A stretch of DNA of 64,000 nt from Prauserella isguenensis. GTDB taxonomy: Bacteria > Actinomycetota > Actinomycetes > Mycobacteriales > Pseudonocardiaceae. The stretch covers positions 372,001-436,000 of the forward strand of contig NZ_JACHWU010000004.1 in NCBI RefSeq assembly GCF_014191605.1, read 5' to 3'. The stretch's first letter is position 1, and every line of letters starts with the position of its first letter. Under the pieces are notes generated by a model. It worked only from the letters and a program-made list of their open reading frames with translations, was not told the DNA's origin and ran no database searches. This document shows positions 1 to 9,498 of the stretch, piece after piece. The translations under genes and the position numbers were made by a program.

Positions 1-1
1 G

Positions 2-952
2 TGGTTCCCGGACCGGCCGGGCATGGCCACCGGCATCGCGATCATGGGCTTCGGCGGCGGCGCGCTGATCGCGTCGCCGTGGTCGGCCCAGATGCTGGCG
101 TGGTTCGGCACCGGCAGCGGCGGTATCGCGACGACGATGCTCGTGCACGGTGTCGTCTACTTCGGATTCATGGGCCTCGGGGTGGTGCTGGTGCGCGTGC
201 CCGCACCGGACTGGACCCCGCCGGGAGCGCCGGTGCAGCAGGCCGGTGGCCGCACGGTCGCGGTGTCGGCCAACAACGCGCTGCGCACGCCCCAGTTCTG
301 GCTGCTGTGGCTGGTGCTGTGCCTCAACGTGACGGCGGGCATCGGCATCCTCGAGAAGGCCTCGCCGATGATCAGGGAGTTCTTCCGTCACACGGCGATG
401 CCCGTGAGCGTCGCAGCGGCCGCCGGCTTCGTCGGTGTGCTGTCGCTGACGAACATGCTGGGCAGGTTCGTGTGGTCGTCCACGTCGGACATCGTGGGCC
501 GCAAGAACATCTACCGGCTGTACCTCGGTGTGGGTGCGTTGCTGTACCTGACGATCGCACTGACGACGAACTCCTCGACGTTGCTGTTCGTGCTGTGCGC
601 GGCGCTCATCCTGTCGTTCTACGGCGGTGGGTTCGCCACCATCCCGGCGTACCTGAAGGACCTGTTCGGCACCTACGAGGTCGGCGCGATCCACGGGAGG
701 CTGCTCACCGCGTGGTCGACGGCCGGCGTGCTGGGCCCGCTGATCGTCAACGCGATCGCCGACAGTCAGGAGGCGGCGGGCAAACAAGGGCCGAGTCTGT
801 ACTCCATGTCGTTGCTGATCATGATGGGTCTGCTGATCGTCGGCTTCGTCGCGAACGAGTTCGTTCGGCCCGTGCATCCACGTTTCCACGAGCCCGGTGA
901 GGGTCAGTCCGACGATTCCGAGGCCGGCGACCCCGCGCGGGAGAGGCGATGA
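2..952 (+). CDS. OFA-family MFS transporter, 3' part (5' end outside window)
   Basis: C-terminal part of a major facilitator transporter of the oxalate/formate antiporter (OFA) type. The open frame already runs at base 2 and reads WFPDRPGMATG, a typical OFA segment after the first helix bundle, so the true start lies left of the window. Several hydrophobic helices follow, with an MFS-like loop (WSSTSDIVGRKNIYRLYLG) near residues 155-175. It ends in a polar tail. The next gene encodes a single-helix protein often found beside such carriers, which supports the assignment. The substrate cannot be read from the sequence; a monocarboxylate or dicarboxylate is the family expectation. Confidence 0.85.
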   Translation, partial: WFPDRPGMATGIAIMGFGGGALIASPWSAQMLAWFGTGSGGIATTMLVHGVVYFGFMGLGVVLVRVPAPDWTPPGAPVQQAGGRTVAVSANNALRTPQFWLLWLVLCLNVTAGIGILEKASPMIREFFRHTAMPVSVAAAAGFVGVLSLTNMLGRFVWSSTSDIVGRKNIYRLYLGVGALLYLTIALTTNSSTLLFVLCAALILSFYGGGFATIPAYLKDLFGTYEVGAIHGRLLTAWSTAGVLGPLIVNAIADSQEAAGKQGPSLYSMSLLIMMGLLIVGFVANEFVRPVHPRFHEPGEGQSDDSEAGDPARERR

Positions 953-998
953 CCCGGGCTGCAGAGGTGTGGACCGAAGCGGCGGAGAGGTGAATCGA

Positions 999-1154
999 AT
1001 GGCAGAGGGTACGAACGGAGCGACGGAGGGGGCGAACGGGACGGCACAGCGTCGCAGGGGCCTGCTGATCCTGGCGTGGCTGTGGGTCGGACTGCCGTTC
1101 GCCTACGGAGCGTTCGAACTGGCGCGGAAGATGGTGCAGCTCTTCGGCGGCTGA
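999..1154 (+). CDS. Small one-helix membrane protein, MFS transporter small subunit
   Basis: A 51-residue protein with a polar N-terminus rich in Gly, Asn and Thr (residues 1-16), a basic QRRR stretch, and one membrane helix (about residues 21-44, LLILAWLWVGLPFAYGAFEL). The start is chosen because GGAGAGG lies just upstream; an in-frame GTG three codons earlier is possible. It begins about 45 bases after the transporter stop, so the two are probably co-transcribed. Small proteins of this shape are annotated as MFS small subunits next to OFA carriers. An accessory role is inferred; no catalytic motif is present. Confidence 0.7.
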   Translation: MAEGTNGATEGANGTAQRRRGLLILAWLWVGLPFAYGAFELARKMVQLFGG

Positions 1155-1163
1155 CCGGTCGCG

Positions 1164-1198
1164 CCCGGCCGTCGGGGTGGGAGATTGCGGCGGCCGGG
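1164..1198 (+). terminator. Probable terminator after the MFS pair
   Basis: CCCGGCCG (1164-1171) pairs with CGGCCGGG (1191-1198), followed by GGTTTTA. The stem is 8 bp with a 19-nt loop, so it is only a moderate terminator. It sits 10 bases after the small-subunit stop. Confidence 0.45.
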
Positions 1199-1304
1199 TG
1201 GTTTTACGTCCGCGTTACCCGCAGAGTCTTGCGGCGGTCGTTAGCCGTGCGAAAGGCTGGGCGGCCGACCCCGACAGGGGCGCAGCTGCCGACCGGAGGT
1301 TCTC

Positions 1305-3839
1305 GTGGCCGTATCCCGCTCCGTCCGCCGTGGACTCGCCGCCCTCGCCGTCCTCGTGACGGTATCCGCGCTGACGACACCCGCCGGGGCGCAGGAGCCG
1401 CCCCCGGGCGGGACCGGAGATACGACTTACCGCGAATCCGGCCTTCCCGGTCGGAGCGCGGACGCGGCCACACCCGGGCGGGCCACGGCGGCGGGGGAGA
1501 ACCGGCCGGTCGGACAGCAGGCGGGCTATCCGCGACAGACCAGCCTGCGGGAGTTCCCCGAGAACCCCGACGACAAGGCGATCAAACTCGGACTGACGCC
1601 GTACCACGACATCGCGCCGCAGCTGAACGAGCTGCAGGAACGCAGCGACCGGGTCTCGGCGGAGGTCGTCGGGCAGAGCACGCAGGGCCGCGACCTGTAC
1701 CTGGTGACGCTCACCGCCCCGGAATCGCCCGCGGAAGCGGCACGGCAGGCGCGCTGGCGCGAGCTGATCGAGGACGACCCGACGGCTGCGGCCGACAACG
1801 AACGGCTGGCGCGGGAGTACAAGGCCCCGGTGTGGATCAACGCCAACATCCACGGCGACGAGTGGGAGGGCACCGACGGCGCGCTGGACGTCATCGAGCG
1901 CCTCGCCACCGGCGACGACCCGGCCGAGGCCGCGCTGCTCGAGTCCACTCGGATCTATCTGACCGTCACCAACAATCCCGACGGTCGCGTGGCCGGTACT
2001 CGGGCGAACGCCGCGGGTTTCGACGTCAACCGTGACCACCTCACCTCGAGTCAGCCGGAGTCGCGGGCCGTGCGGGACGTGCTGCTCGAGACGCAGCCGC
2101 TGGTGATGATCGACGAGCACGGCTACACGGGTACGACGCTCATCGAACCGGGCACGCCGCCGCACGGCAGGGACTACGAGTACGACCTGTACATCAAGCA
2201 CGCCTACGAGAACGCGCTCGGTATGGAACGCGCCATCGGCGAACTGGGTCACGAGGAGACCGCGCGGGCCGACATCCCGTTCCGCGACTTCGCACCGGGC
2301 GAGTGGGACGACTGGCCGCCCATCTTCACGCCGATGTACTCGATCTATCACGGCGCGGTGGGACACACCGTCGAGGTGCCGTTGCGGGTGAACCGTGCGG
2401 AGTACGAACAGCTGCCGGTCGAAGAACTGCGACGACGGTCGAGCGTCAACCGCGACGTGGCCGACGCGACGATCACGTCGGCCGTCGAGTACGCCGAGGA
2501 GCATCGCGGCGAGCTGCTCGCCGACCAGATCGAGACGTACCGCCGCGGTTGGGCGGGCGAGCCGCAGCGCGACATCCCGGACGAGTACGTCCCCGGGTTC
2601 GGCGAGGAGGACCGCTACTCGGCGGAGTTCCCGCGCGCCTACGTCATCCCGGCAGGCGAGGGCCAGCGGTCGGCACCCGCCGCGGCCCGGCTCGTCGACC
2701 ACCTCGTCGCGCACGATGTGCGCGTGTCCCGGGCACAGCACACCTTCCACCTCGACGGACAGCGCTACCGGAAGGGTTCGTACGTCGTCGACATGCACCA
2801 GCCCAAGCGCGGCCTCGCCAACGCCATGTTGTCGGCGGGCCAGGACATCTCCGGGGACGTCCCGCGGATGTACGACATCTCCGGCTGGAGCCTCGGCCTG
2901 CTGTGGGGCGCGACGGTCGACGTCGCCACCGACGAGGCGCCCGCGGTGCGCACGGCACCGGTCGCGGCGGCCGGGCCGACGGGTTCGCTCCCGCCGTCGC
3001 CGAACGCCGATCTGGCGCTGACCCTCACCGACGGTGCCGACGTGCAGGCCGCGACGTACCTGCTCGAGCGCGGGGTCGAGGTGACGCGCGGTGAGGACGG
3101 CACGCTCGTCGTCCCCGCGTCGGCGCGCAGCGAGGCGGCGACGGCGGCCGACCGGTTCGGTGTGTCCTTCACCCGGGCGGGCAAGGATTCGTCCGGGACA
3201 CCGGTGGCGGCGCCGGTGATCGCCGCCGCCGCGTCCGCCGACGAACTCGCCGTGCTGCGCGGACTCGGCTTCGACGTTCGCCCGGTGTCGACGGCGGTCC
3301 TCAACGACGGCTTCGACTTCGACGGCGTGAGCGCGCTGGTGGTCTCCACGGGGCTCGACCACGACGCGTTGACGGCGGACGCGAAGCGCAGGCTGCAGGC
3401 GTTCCTCGACGGGGGAGGCGGAGTCGTGGCCCGCGGTGCGGGCGGCGCGGCGTTCAACGAGGCCGCCGGCCTACTGCCCGTCACCGCGGTCGAAGGGCGG
3501 GGTGACGCCAACGGTGTCGTGTCGGTGACCGACGGTGAGGGTGGCGTGCTCGATCGAGCACCCGGGCATTCGTTCGTCTACGCGCCGCTGTGGTTCACCG
3601 GCCTGGGTGAGGCCGTGACTGCCGAGCAGCGCTACACCCGGGACCCGCTCGTCTCGGGACATTGGCGGCCGGGTGAGGACGTGGGTGGCCCCGCCGAGGC
3701 CGCGGGCGAGGCGTCCGTCGTCTCCGGCGTCACGGACGACGGCACGCGGGCGGTGTTGTTCGGTACTGAGCCGATGTTCCGCGACCATCCGAAGGGGTTG
3801 TACGCGCAGGTAGCCGATGCGGTGTTCTGGACTTCCTGA
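1305..3839 (+). CDS. Secreted M14-family zinc carboxypeptidase
   Basis: 844-residue exported metallopeptidase. The GTG start has GGAGGT four bases upstream and opens a signal peptide with a hydrophobic core (LAALAVLVTVSALTTPAGA). The M14 domain carries the zinc motif H-x-x-E at about residues 183-186 (NIHGDEWEG); DEHGYTGT around residue 270 is a candidate for further active-site residues. The C-terminal half (after about residue 560) is an extra domain with alternating Ala/Val/Gly strands, perhaps for substrate or wall binding. Expected action is removal of C-terminal residues from peptides outside the cell. It is flanked by short gaps and looks monocistronic. Confidence 0.85.
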   Translation: MAVSRSVRRGLAALAVLVTVSALTTPAGAQEPPPGGTGDTTYRESGLPGRSADAATPGRATAAGENRPVGQQAGYPRQTSLREFPENPDDKAIKLGLTPYHDIAPQLNELQERSDRVSAEVVGQSTQGRDLYLVTLTAPESPAEAARQARWRELIEDDPTAAADNERLAREYKAPVWINANIHGDEWEGTDGALDVIERLATGDDPAEAALLESTRIYLTVTNNPDGRVAGTRANAAGFDVNRDHLTSSQPESRAVRDVLLETQPLVMIDEHGYTGTTLIEPGTPPHGRDYEYDLYIKHAYENALGMERAIGELGHEETARADIPFRDFAPGEWDDWPPIFTPMYSIYHGAVGHTVEVPLRVNRAEYEQLPVEELRRRSSVNRDVADATITSAVEYAEEHRGELLADQIETYRRGWAGEPQRDIPDEYVPGFGEEDRYSAEFPRAYVIPAGEGQRSAPAAARLVDHLVAHDVRVSRAQHTFHLDGQRYRKGSYVVDMHQPKRGLANAMLSAGQDISGDVPRMYDISGWSLGLLWGATVDVATDEAPAVRTAPVAAAGPTGSLPPSPNADLALTLTDGADVQAATYLLERGVEVTRGEDGTLVVPASARSEAATAADRFGVSFTRAGKDSSGTPVAAPVIAAAASADELAVLRGLGFDVRPVSTAVLNDGFDFDGVSALVVSTGLDHDALTADAKRRLQAFLDGGGGVVARGAGGAAFNEAAGLLPVTAVEGRGDANGVVSVTDGEGGVLDRAPGHSFVYAPLWFTGLGEAVTAEQRYTRDPLVSGHWRPGEDVGGPAEAAGEASVVSGVTDDGTRAVLFGTEPMFRDHPKGLYAQVADAVFWTS

Positions 3840-3959
3840 GGCTCCGGCGGCCGTGCGCCGCGGATGCACCGTGGATGCGCCGCGGTGCACGGTGGCGTGC
3901 GCGGGGCGCCTCGCGGCGAATCGGTGGTGAGGGCCTGCCGCCGCGGCTAGGGTGCGGCC

Positions 3960-4631
3960 ATGCTCATCGCGGAGGACCTGCTGCTGTTGGCGTTCGACGA
4001 CACGGAGGGCACCCCGGTCTCGGGGGTCGAGAACCTCGACCACGCCGTGGCCGGGGCGCTCCTGCTCGAACTGACGCTGCTCGGCAAGGTCGACGTCACC
4101 GGCGAGGCCGACGAGGCCGGGGCAGGTCGCATCGTGCTGCGCGACACCGGCCCCGTGGGTGACGCCGAACTGGACGGGGCGCTGGCGGCACTCGCCGAGA
4201 AGGTGGGTGCGAAACCGAAGGACGCCGTCGCACGGCTCGCCAAGGACAGCCCGGTCGACCGGCTGTTGTCCGGCCTGGCCGATCGCGGCGTGCTGCGGCG
4301 GGAGAGCAGGAAGGTGCTCAAGCTGTTCCCCGTCACACGCTGGCCCGCGGTAGACGGCCGGCACGAGCAGCGGCTTCGTGCCGAGCTGCATCACGTGCTG
4401 GTGGAGGGCGGGGAGCCCGACGACCGTACCGCCGCGGTGATCGCACTGCTCGTCGCGACGAAGTCGGTCGGGCACGCGTTCCCGACCGACGACGCCGAGG
4501 CGACCAGGAAACGCGCCGAGCAGGTCGCCGAGGGCAACTGGGGCAGTGACGCCGTGCGGAAGGCGATCGACGAGGTGACGGCGGCCGTGATGGTCGCGGT
4601 GATGGCGGCCGTCGTGGTGACCACCTCGTAG
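3960..4631 (+). CDS. GPP34 (GOLPH3-like) family phosphoprotein
   Basis: 223 residues starting with the hallmark bacterial GPP34 N-terminus (MLIAEDLLLLAFDDTEG). A Leu-rich helical segment follows (AVAGALLLELTLLGKV, about residues 31-46), then a mostly helical body. Eukaryotic GOLPH3/VPS74 binds phosphatidylinositol-4-phosphate; the role of the many actinobacterial paralogs is unsettled. No membrane helix or signal peptide is visible, so it is probably cytosolic or peripheral. The last codons and the stop lie inside the first copy of a tandem duplication (4613-4660). The ribosome-binding site upstream is poor. Confidence 0.85.
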   Translation: MLIAEDLLLLAFDDTEGTPVSGVENLDHAVAGALLLELTLLGKVDVTGEADEAGAGRIVLRDTGPVGDAELDGALAALAEKVGAKPKDAVARLAKDSPVDRLLSGLADRGVLRRESRKVLKLFPVTRWPAVDGRHEQRLRAELHHVLVEGGEPDDRTAAVIALLVATKSVGHAFPTDDAEATRKRAEQVAEGNWGSDAVRKAIDEVTAAVMVAVMAAVVVTTS

Positions 4632-4660
4632 GCCGATCGTGGTGACCACCTCGTAGGCCG
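4613..4660. repeat. Two 23-bp direct repeats, 25-bp period, spanning the GPP34 stop codon
   Basis: The same 23 bases occur at 4613-4635 and 4638-4660 with no mismatch. Each copy includes the odd palindrome GTGGTGACCAC and the TAG stop. The second copy lies in the 90-bp gap before valS. It is either a simple tandem duplication or a pair of operator-like sites. Confidence 0.85.
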
Positions 4661-4720
4661 TCCGCGATCGAGGTACGCCGGTGACGAACCGCCGAGAGCG
4701 GGTTCGTAGACTTACCGGCT

Positions 4721-7402
4721 GTGACGGAGAACGCGAACCAGCAGCACACGGACCTTCCCACCGCCTGGAACCCGGCCGACGAAGAGGCCGTCCTGTACCA
4801 GCGCTGGGTAGATGCGGGCTACTTCACGGCCGACGCGTCGTCTGACAAGCCGCCGTTCTCCATCGTACTGCCGCCGCCGAACGTCACCGGCACGCTGCAC
4901 ATGGGCCACGCCCTGAACCACACGCTCATGGACGCGATGAGCCGGCGCCGCCGCATGCAGGGCTACGAGGTGCTGTGGCTGCCGGGAATGGACCACGCGG
5001 GTATCGCCACGCAGAACGTCGTCGAGCGTGAACTCGCGAAGGAAGGCGCCTCGCGCCACGACCTCGGCCGCGAGAATTTCGTCGAGCGTGTCTGGGAGTG
5101 GAAGAACGAGTACGGGGGCAAGATCCTCGGCCAGATGAAGCGGCTCGGCGAGAGCATCGACTGGTCCCGTGAGCGCTTCACGATGGACGAGGGCCTCTCG
5201 CGTGCCGTGCAGACCATGTTCAAGCGCCTCTACGACGAGGGGCTGATCTATCAGGCCGAGCGCATCATCAACTGGTGTCCGCGGTGCATGACAGCACTGT
5301 CGGACATCGAGGTCGACCACTCCGACGACGACGGCGAGCTGGTGTCGATCCGCTACGGCGAGGGTGACGCGTCGGTCGTCGTCGCCACGACGCGTGCGGA
5401 GACGATGCTCGGTGACACGGCCGTCGCGGTGCATCCGGAGGACGAGCGGTACCGGCACCTCGTCGGCACCGAGGTCGAGCTGCCGCTCACCGGACGGCGC
5501 ATCCCGATCGTGGCCGACGAGCACGTCGACCCCGAGTTCGGCACCGGCGCGGTGAAGGTGACACCGGCGCACGACCCGAACGACTTCGAGATCGGCAGGC
5601 GCCACGGCCTGCCGATGCCGTCGATCATGGACGAGCGGGCGGTGATCACCGCGTCCGGTCCGTTCGAGGGCATGGACCGGTTCGAGGCCCGTCCCGCGAT
5701 CGTGGCGGCCCTGCGGGAGGACGGCCGGATCGTCGCGGAGAAGCGGCCGTACGTGCACGCCGTCGGACACTGTTCGCGCTGCGACACGGTCGTCGAGCCG
5801 CGGCTGTCGCTGCAGTGGTGGGTCAAGGTCGGCCCGCTCGCCCAGGCCGCGGGTGACGCGGTGCGCGACGGCCGGGTGCAGATCCATCCGCCGGAGCTGG
5901 CGAAGCGCTACTTCGACTGGGTCGACAACATGCACGACTGGACGATCTCCCGCCAACTGTGGTGGGGGCACCGGATCCCGGTCTGGTACGGCCCGAACGG
6001 CGAGAAGGTCTGCGTCGGCCCGGACGACCAGCCGCCGTCGGGCGAGGGGTGGTATCAGGACTCCGACGTGCTCGACACGTGGTTCTCTTCGGGCCTGTGG
6101 CCGTTCTCCACGATGGGCTGGCCGGACGACACCGCGGACCTGGCGAAGTTCTATCCGACGACGGTGCTGTCCACCGGCTACGACATCCTGTTCTTCTGGG
6201 TCGTGCGGATGATGATGTTCGGCCTCCACGGGATGGGGCAGCGCGGCGCCGAACAGTCCGTGCCGTTCCAGCACATCTACCTGCACGGGCTGATCCGCGA
6301 TCAGCACGGCAAGAAGATGTCGAAGTCGAAGGGCAACGTCCTCGACCCGATCGACTGGATGGACAACTACGGCGCCGACGCCACGCGCTTCACTCTGGCG
6401 CGCGGTGCCAACCCGGGGACTGATCTGGCGCTGGCCGAGGACTGGGCCGCCGGGTCGCGCAACTTCTGCACGAAGCTGTGGAACGCGGCGCGGTTCGCGA
6501 TCATGAACGGCGCGACGACCGCGCGCCCGCTCCCGGCGGTCGAGGACATGACCGAGGCGGATCGCTGGATCCTGGGCCGCCTGTCCACGGTGCTGTCCGA
6601 AGTGGACGAGCTGCTGGAGGAGTTCCAGTTCGCCAAGGCCACGAACCTGCTCTACCACTTCACGTGGGGCGAGCTGTGCGACTGGTACATCGAGCTGGCC
6701 AAGGTGCAGCTGTCCGGGGAGAAGGCCGACGACACCCGGGCCGTCCTCGGACACGCGCTGGACACGGTGCTGCGGTTGCTGCACCCGTTCGTCCCGTTCG
6801 TGACCGAACGCCTGTGGACGACGTTGACCGGCAGTGGGGGTGCCCCCACCAATGAGGGCGTAGCCGGTGGGGGAGCTTCGCTGGTCGTGGCCGAGTGGCC
6901 GAAGGGCGACCTGCTGCCCGCCGCCGATCCGGCCGCGGAGGGCCGGATCGAGGATGTGCAGAAGCTTGTCACCGAGGTGCGCCGATTCCGTTCCGATCAG
7001 GGCCTCAAGCCGGGGCAGAAGGTCGCGACCCGACTGTCCGGGCCCGGTTTCGACGCTGTCGCGGCGCACGAGGAAGCGGTGCGGTCGCTGGCGAAGCTGA
7101 CCGAGCCCGGCGACGAGTTCACGGCCACGGCGTCGATCGAAGTCGTGCTCGCCGGTGGCACCGCGGTGGTCGAGGTCGACACGTCGGGCACCATCGACGT
7201 CGCGGCCGAGCGCAAGCGGCTCGAGAAAGACCTGGCGGCGGCCGAGAAGGAGCTCAAGCAGACCGAGGGCAAACTGGGCAACCAGTCGTTCCTCGACAAG
7301 GCGCCCGCCGACGTGGTCGACAAGATCCGCGTGCGCCGTGACACGGCAGCCGCCGACATCGAACGCATCACCGCGCGGCTGGAGTCGTTGCCCGCCTCCT
7401 GA
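4721..7402 (+). CDS. valS: Valyl-tRNA synthetase
   Basis: 893-residue class I aminoacyl-tRNA synthetase that charges tRNA-Val. The HIGH motif appears as HMGH at about residues 60-63 ([15 protein letters not shown]) and KMSKS at about 532-536. The N-terminus ([19 protein letters not shown]), a central editing domain and a C-terminal coiled-coil arm (about residues 825-890) are all present, and the length fits the family. It starts at GTG after a short gap. Odd feature: residues about 705-719 ([13 protein letters not shown]), in the anticodon-binding region, are encoded by a 43-bp element that recurs in the fadE26-like gene and looks like an in-frame insertion. Confidence 0.97.
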   Translation: MTENANQQHTDLPTAWNPADEEAVLYQRWVDAGYFTADASSDKPPFSIVLPPPNVTGTLHMGHALNHTLMDAMSRRRRMQGYEVLWLPGMDHAGIATQNVVERELAKEGASRHDLGRENFVERVWEWKNEYGGKILGQMKRLGESIDWSRERFTMDEGLSRAVQTMFKRLYDEGLIYQAERIINWCPRCMTALSDIEVDHSDDDGELVSIRYGEGDASVVVATTRAETMLGDTAVAVHPEDERYRHLVGTEVELPLTGRRIPIVADEHVDPEFGTGAVKVTPAHDPNDFEIGRRHGLPMPSIMDERAVITASGPFEGMDRFEARPAIVAALREDGRIVAEKRPYVHAVGHCSRCDTVVEPRLSLQWWVKVGPLAQAAGDAVRDGRVQIHPPELAKRYFDWVDNMHDWTISRQLWWGHRIPVWYGPNGEKVCVGPDDQPPSGEGWYQDSDVLDTWFSSGLWPFSTMGWPDDTADLAKFYPTTVLSTGYDILFFWVVRMMMFGLHGMGQRGAEQSVPFQHIYLHGLIRDQHGKKMSKSKGNVLDPIDWMDNYGADATRFTLARGANPGTDLALAEDWAAGSRNFCTKLWNAARFAIMNGATTARPLPAVEDMTEADRWILGRLSTVLSEVDELLEEFQFAKATNLLYHFTWGELCDWYIELAKVQLSGEKADDTRAVLGHALDTVLRLLHPFVPFVTERLWTTLTGSGGAPTNEGVAGGGASLVVAEWPKGDLLPAADPAAEGRIEDVQKLVTEVRRFRSDQGLKPGQKVATRLSGPGFDAVAAHEEAVRSLAKLTEPGDEFTATASIEVVLAGGTAVVEVDTSGTIDVAAERKRLEKDLAAAEKELKQTEGKLGNQSFLDKAPADVVDKIRVRRDTAAADIERITARLESLPAS
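6833..6875 (+). repeat. 43-bp dispersed element inside valS, in frame
   Basis: The element opens with the inverted repeat GTGGGGG-TG-CCCCCAC (6834-6849), continues CCAATGAGGGCGTAGCCGG and ends GTGGGGGAG. It is read as [14 protein letters not shown] homologous 43-bp unit, tandemly extended, lies at 37875-37980 in another coding gene, in the same frame and orientation relative to coding. Confidence 0.85.
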
Positions 7403-7422
7403 CCGCAGCCGCCGCATCCGCC

Positions 7423-7461
7423 GTGGCCCGCGGCTCCGCGTCCGGCGGAGCAGCGGGCCAC
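7423..7461. terminator. Strong bidirectional terminator between valS and the SGNH esterase
   Basis: GTGGCCCGC-G-GCTCCGC (7423-7439) pairs with GCGGAGC-A-GCGGGCCAC (7445-7461). The stem is 16 bp with one mismatch and a 5-base loop, placed between two convergent genes and followed by TGTTTG on the plus strand. Confidence 0.85.
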
Positions 7462-7504
7462 GGCTGTTTGCGGGGTGGCCGGGTGGAGTGCGGTGTTGCC
7501 GGGC

Positions 7505-8500
7505 TCAGCGTGTCGGTGCGCGTGCCGCGTTCAGGGTGCGGCGGATCTCGGTGGCGACGCCGTACATACCGGCGGCGTTCGGGTGATACGACATCGCGAC
7601 CAGGGGATTGCTGTGCTTGCCCTGGATCCACGCCTGCGGGCCGGCGCACGCGTCGTGACCGTAGGAAGCCGGATACATGTCTACAAAGGACGCACCGTGG
7701 TGCTCGGCCGCGGTGCGGAGCGCGTCGTTGAGCGACGATTCGATGTCGTCGGCCCAGGCGAGGTCCCCGTCGGCGAACGGCAGGACGTCCGGGCAGGTGA
7801 CGCCTGTGCCGGGCGCGGGCGTGATCCGCGGATACCCGACGACGAGCACCGTGGCGTGCGGTGAACGGGCCGCGATCTCGTCGAGCACCGCTCCGGCCCG
7901 CTTCCCGGTGCGGGCGACGGCCTCGGCGAGGGTGTCGGTGCCCGACTCGGTGAAGTGGTCCCGGCACGGGCTTCCCGACGGGTTCTGGGCGCGCAGGCCG
8001 GGACATGTGCCGATGATGTCGCCGAAGACGCCCTCGTCGTTGCCGCCGATGCCGAGCGTGACGAGGTCCGTGCCGGGCCGCAGGGCGTCGAGCTGGGGCG
8101 GGTTCGTGCCGAGCGGGGTGCGTTGCGGCTCGGTCATGTCGCCGGTGGTCGCCCCGCCGCAGCTGACGTCGCGGAACGATCCGAGGTGGAGCTGGGCGGC
8201 GAGCATCGTCGGGTAGTTCGCCGTGGACCGGGCACAACCGAGCGGCGCGGTGGGTTTCGGCAGCGGGATCAACGGTCCCGAGGTGTACGAGTCGCCGAGC
8301 GCGACGTAGTGGTCGAACCGCGGTTGCCCCGATGCCGACGCCGGCGGGGCGACCGCGAGCGTCGAGGTCAGGCACAGCAGCAGTGCGCCGAGCGTGGCCG
8401 ACAGCCGCCTCACCCGGCGCGCGCCTGAGCGGGCGTGCGGTGCGGTGAGGTCACGACGCGGTGCGTGGAGGTCGGTGTGGTCGGTTAGCGATGTCCGCAT
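7505..8500 (-). CDS. Secreted SGNH/GDSL esterase-lipase
   Basis: 331-residue exported hydrolase. A long Arg-rich N-terminus leads to a hydrophobic core ending PPASASG, consistent with signal peptidase cleavage near residue 57. Block I is GDSYTSGP with the nucleophile Ser; block III is GIGGNDEG with the oxyanion-hole Gly and Asn; block V has the catalytic His in YHPNAAG near the C-terminus. Several Cys (CARS, SCGG, CPGL, CRDH, CPDV, CAGP) could form the disulfides usual in secreted actinomycete GDSL lipases. Expected role is hydrolysis of acyl esters outside the cell; the substrate is unknown. It converges on valS. Confidence 0.9.
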   Translation of the reverse strand: MRTSLTDHTDLHAPRRDLTAPHARSGARRVRRLSATLGALLLCLTSTLAVAPPASASGQPRFDHYVALGDSYTSGPLIPLPKPTAPLGCARSTANYPTMLAAQLHLGSFRDVSCGGATTGDMTEPQRTPLGTNPPQLDALRPGTDLVTLGIGGNDEGVFGDIIGTCPGLRAQNPSGSPCRDHFTESGTDTLAEAVARTGKRAGAVLDEIAARSPHATVLVVGYPRITPAPGTGVTCPDVLPFADGDLAWADDIESSLNDALRTAAEHHGASFVDMYPASYGHDACAGPQAWIQGKHSNPLVAMSYHPNAAGMYGVATEIRRTLNAARAPTR

Positions 8501-8634
8501 GCGTCCCCGATCGCCGTCGGACAGGTCTGTTATGTCCTATCCGGTCTCGAACGGCGGTGGCCAGACGGCGAACGTGTGGACGCTGTCGCCCGACCTGAGG
8601 ACGCAGTGATCACCATCCGTGACCGACACCGCGG

Positions 8635-9498
8635 TCAGTAGCCGTCGTGGCCGGCCGGGTCGTGACACTCCGTGGTCGTGGAGTCCCATTCGGGTGCGGT
8701 GAGCCCGTGCCCGCCCGCGTAGGCGGCGACGTCCGGTTGCCGCCAGCCCGCCAGCAGCGCGGAGTCGACGGCGTACACCTCGACGCCGATCGGGTGGCAG
8801 ACGTCGATCGGGTCACGGGCGTCCGGGCCCCACAGCGGCACGGACAGGTCACCGCCCGGACACGTCGAGAGCGCGCACAACAGGTCCTGCTCGGCGAAGA
8901 ACTCGAAGTGGTCGCCGGGCCGGGCGGGGCAGGCCTTCATGAAGTAACGGTCGTCGGCGGTCAATCCGGTGCACTGGAAGACATTGAGCACGTCGTGCAC
9001 GTCGAACTCGGTGAGCCCGTACGGTGCGACGGCGCGGACGAGGTTCGAATGACAGTGGTAGTCGAAGTCCTCGCCGGTGAGCATGCGGTTGACGTACGGA
9101 TCGCACCGGGTGCCGAGCAGGTCGTGCACCCGACCGCCGTCCGAGTCGGGCCCGTGGTCGGCGAGCGTGTCGGAGGTGACGGTCAGCAGCGGCCGCAGGT
9201 AGGGCAGCGTCGACCACAACCGGTCGAACGTCGAGACGTGTGCTCGCTGCAGTTGCCGGGTTCGCGAGGCCCAGAGCCGTTCGCGGGGGTTGCGGCGGTT
9301 CCACACGTTGAGGTCGCCGACCTGCGGACCGTCGACCGTCACGAGCCGGCACACGTGCCCGGCAGGCACCTCCCACGCGCGGCCCGACCGGATCGGGATC
9401 TCGAAGTCGTCGACCTTCTCGCGCTCGCCACCGGCGATGCCCCGGTAGAACGCGCGGTCCACCTCCAGCGCCGTGCCCTGGTACGCCGCCTCCACCAT
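8635..9498 (-). CDS. Urea carboxylase-associated family protein (DUF1989)
   Basis: 287 residues with the DUF1989 pattern: an early IRSGRAWEVPAGHVCRLVTVDGPQVGDL-type segment (about residues 36-63), LLGTRCDPYVNRMLTG (about 129-144), and a Cys/His-containing middle with NVFQCTGL. DUF1989 proteins often accompany urea carboxylase or aminomethyltransferase-like genes, but none lies next to this one, so its substrate is open. The start has a GGAGG-type site upstream (GAGGAGGCGGAGCGAC). It is 134 bases from the esterase on the same strand and divergent from hflX. Confidence 0.8.
   Translation of the reverse strand: MVEAAYQGTALEVDRAFYRGIAGGEREKVDDFEIPIRSGRAWEVPAGHVCRLVTVDGPQVGDLNVWNRRNPRERLWASRTRQLQRAHVSTFDRLWSTLPYLRPLLTVTSDTLADHGPDSDGGRVHDLLGTRCDPYVNRMLTGEDFDYHCHSNLVRAVAPYGLTEFDVHDVLNVFQCTGLTADDRYFMKACPARPGDHFEFFAEQDLLCALSTCPGGDLSVPLWGPDARDPIDVCHPIGVEVYAVDSALLAGWRQPDVAAYAGGHGLTAPEWDSTTTECHDPAGHDGY

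Noticed and set aside
1215-3362. Very long open frame antisense to the M14 peptidase (and similar ones antisense to valS, nrdJ, mce genes)
   Set aside because: They are Arg/His/Val-rich, have no recognisable motifs, and arise from the strong third-codon GC bias of the real genes.
4632-4720. T-box leader upstream of valS
   Set aside because: The gap is only 89 bases and lacks the T-box sequence and a terminator hairpin.
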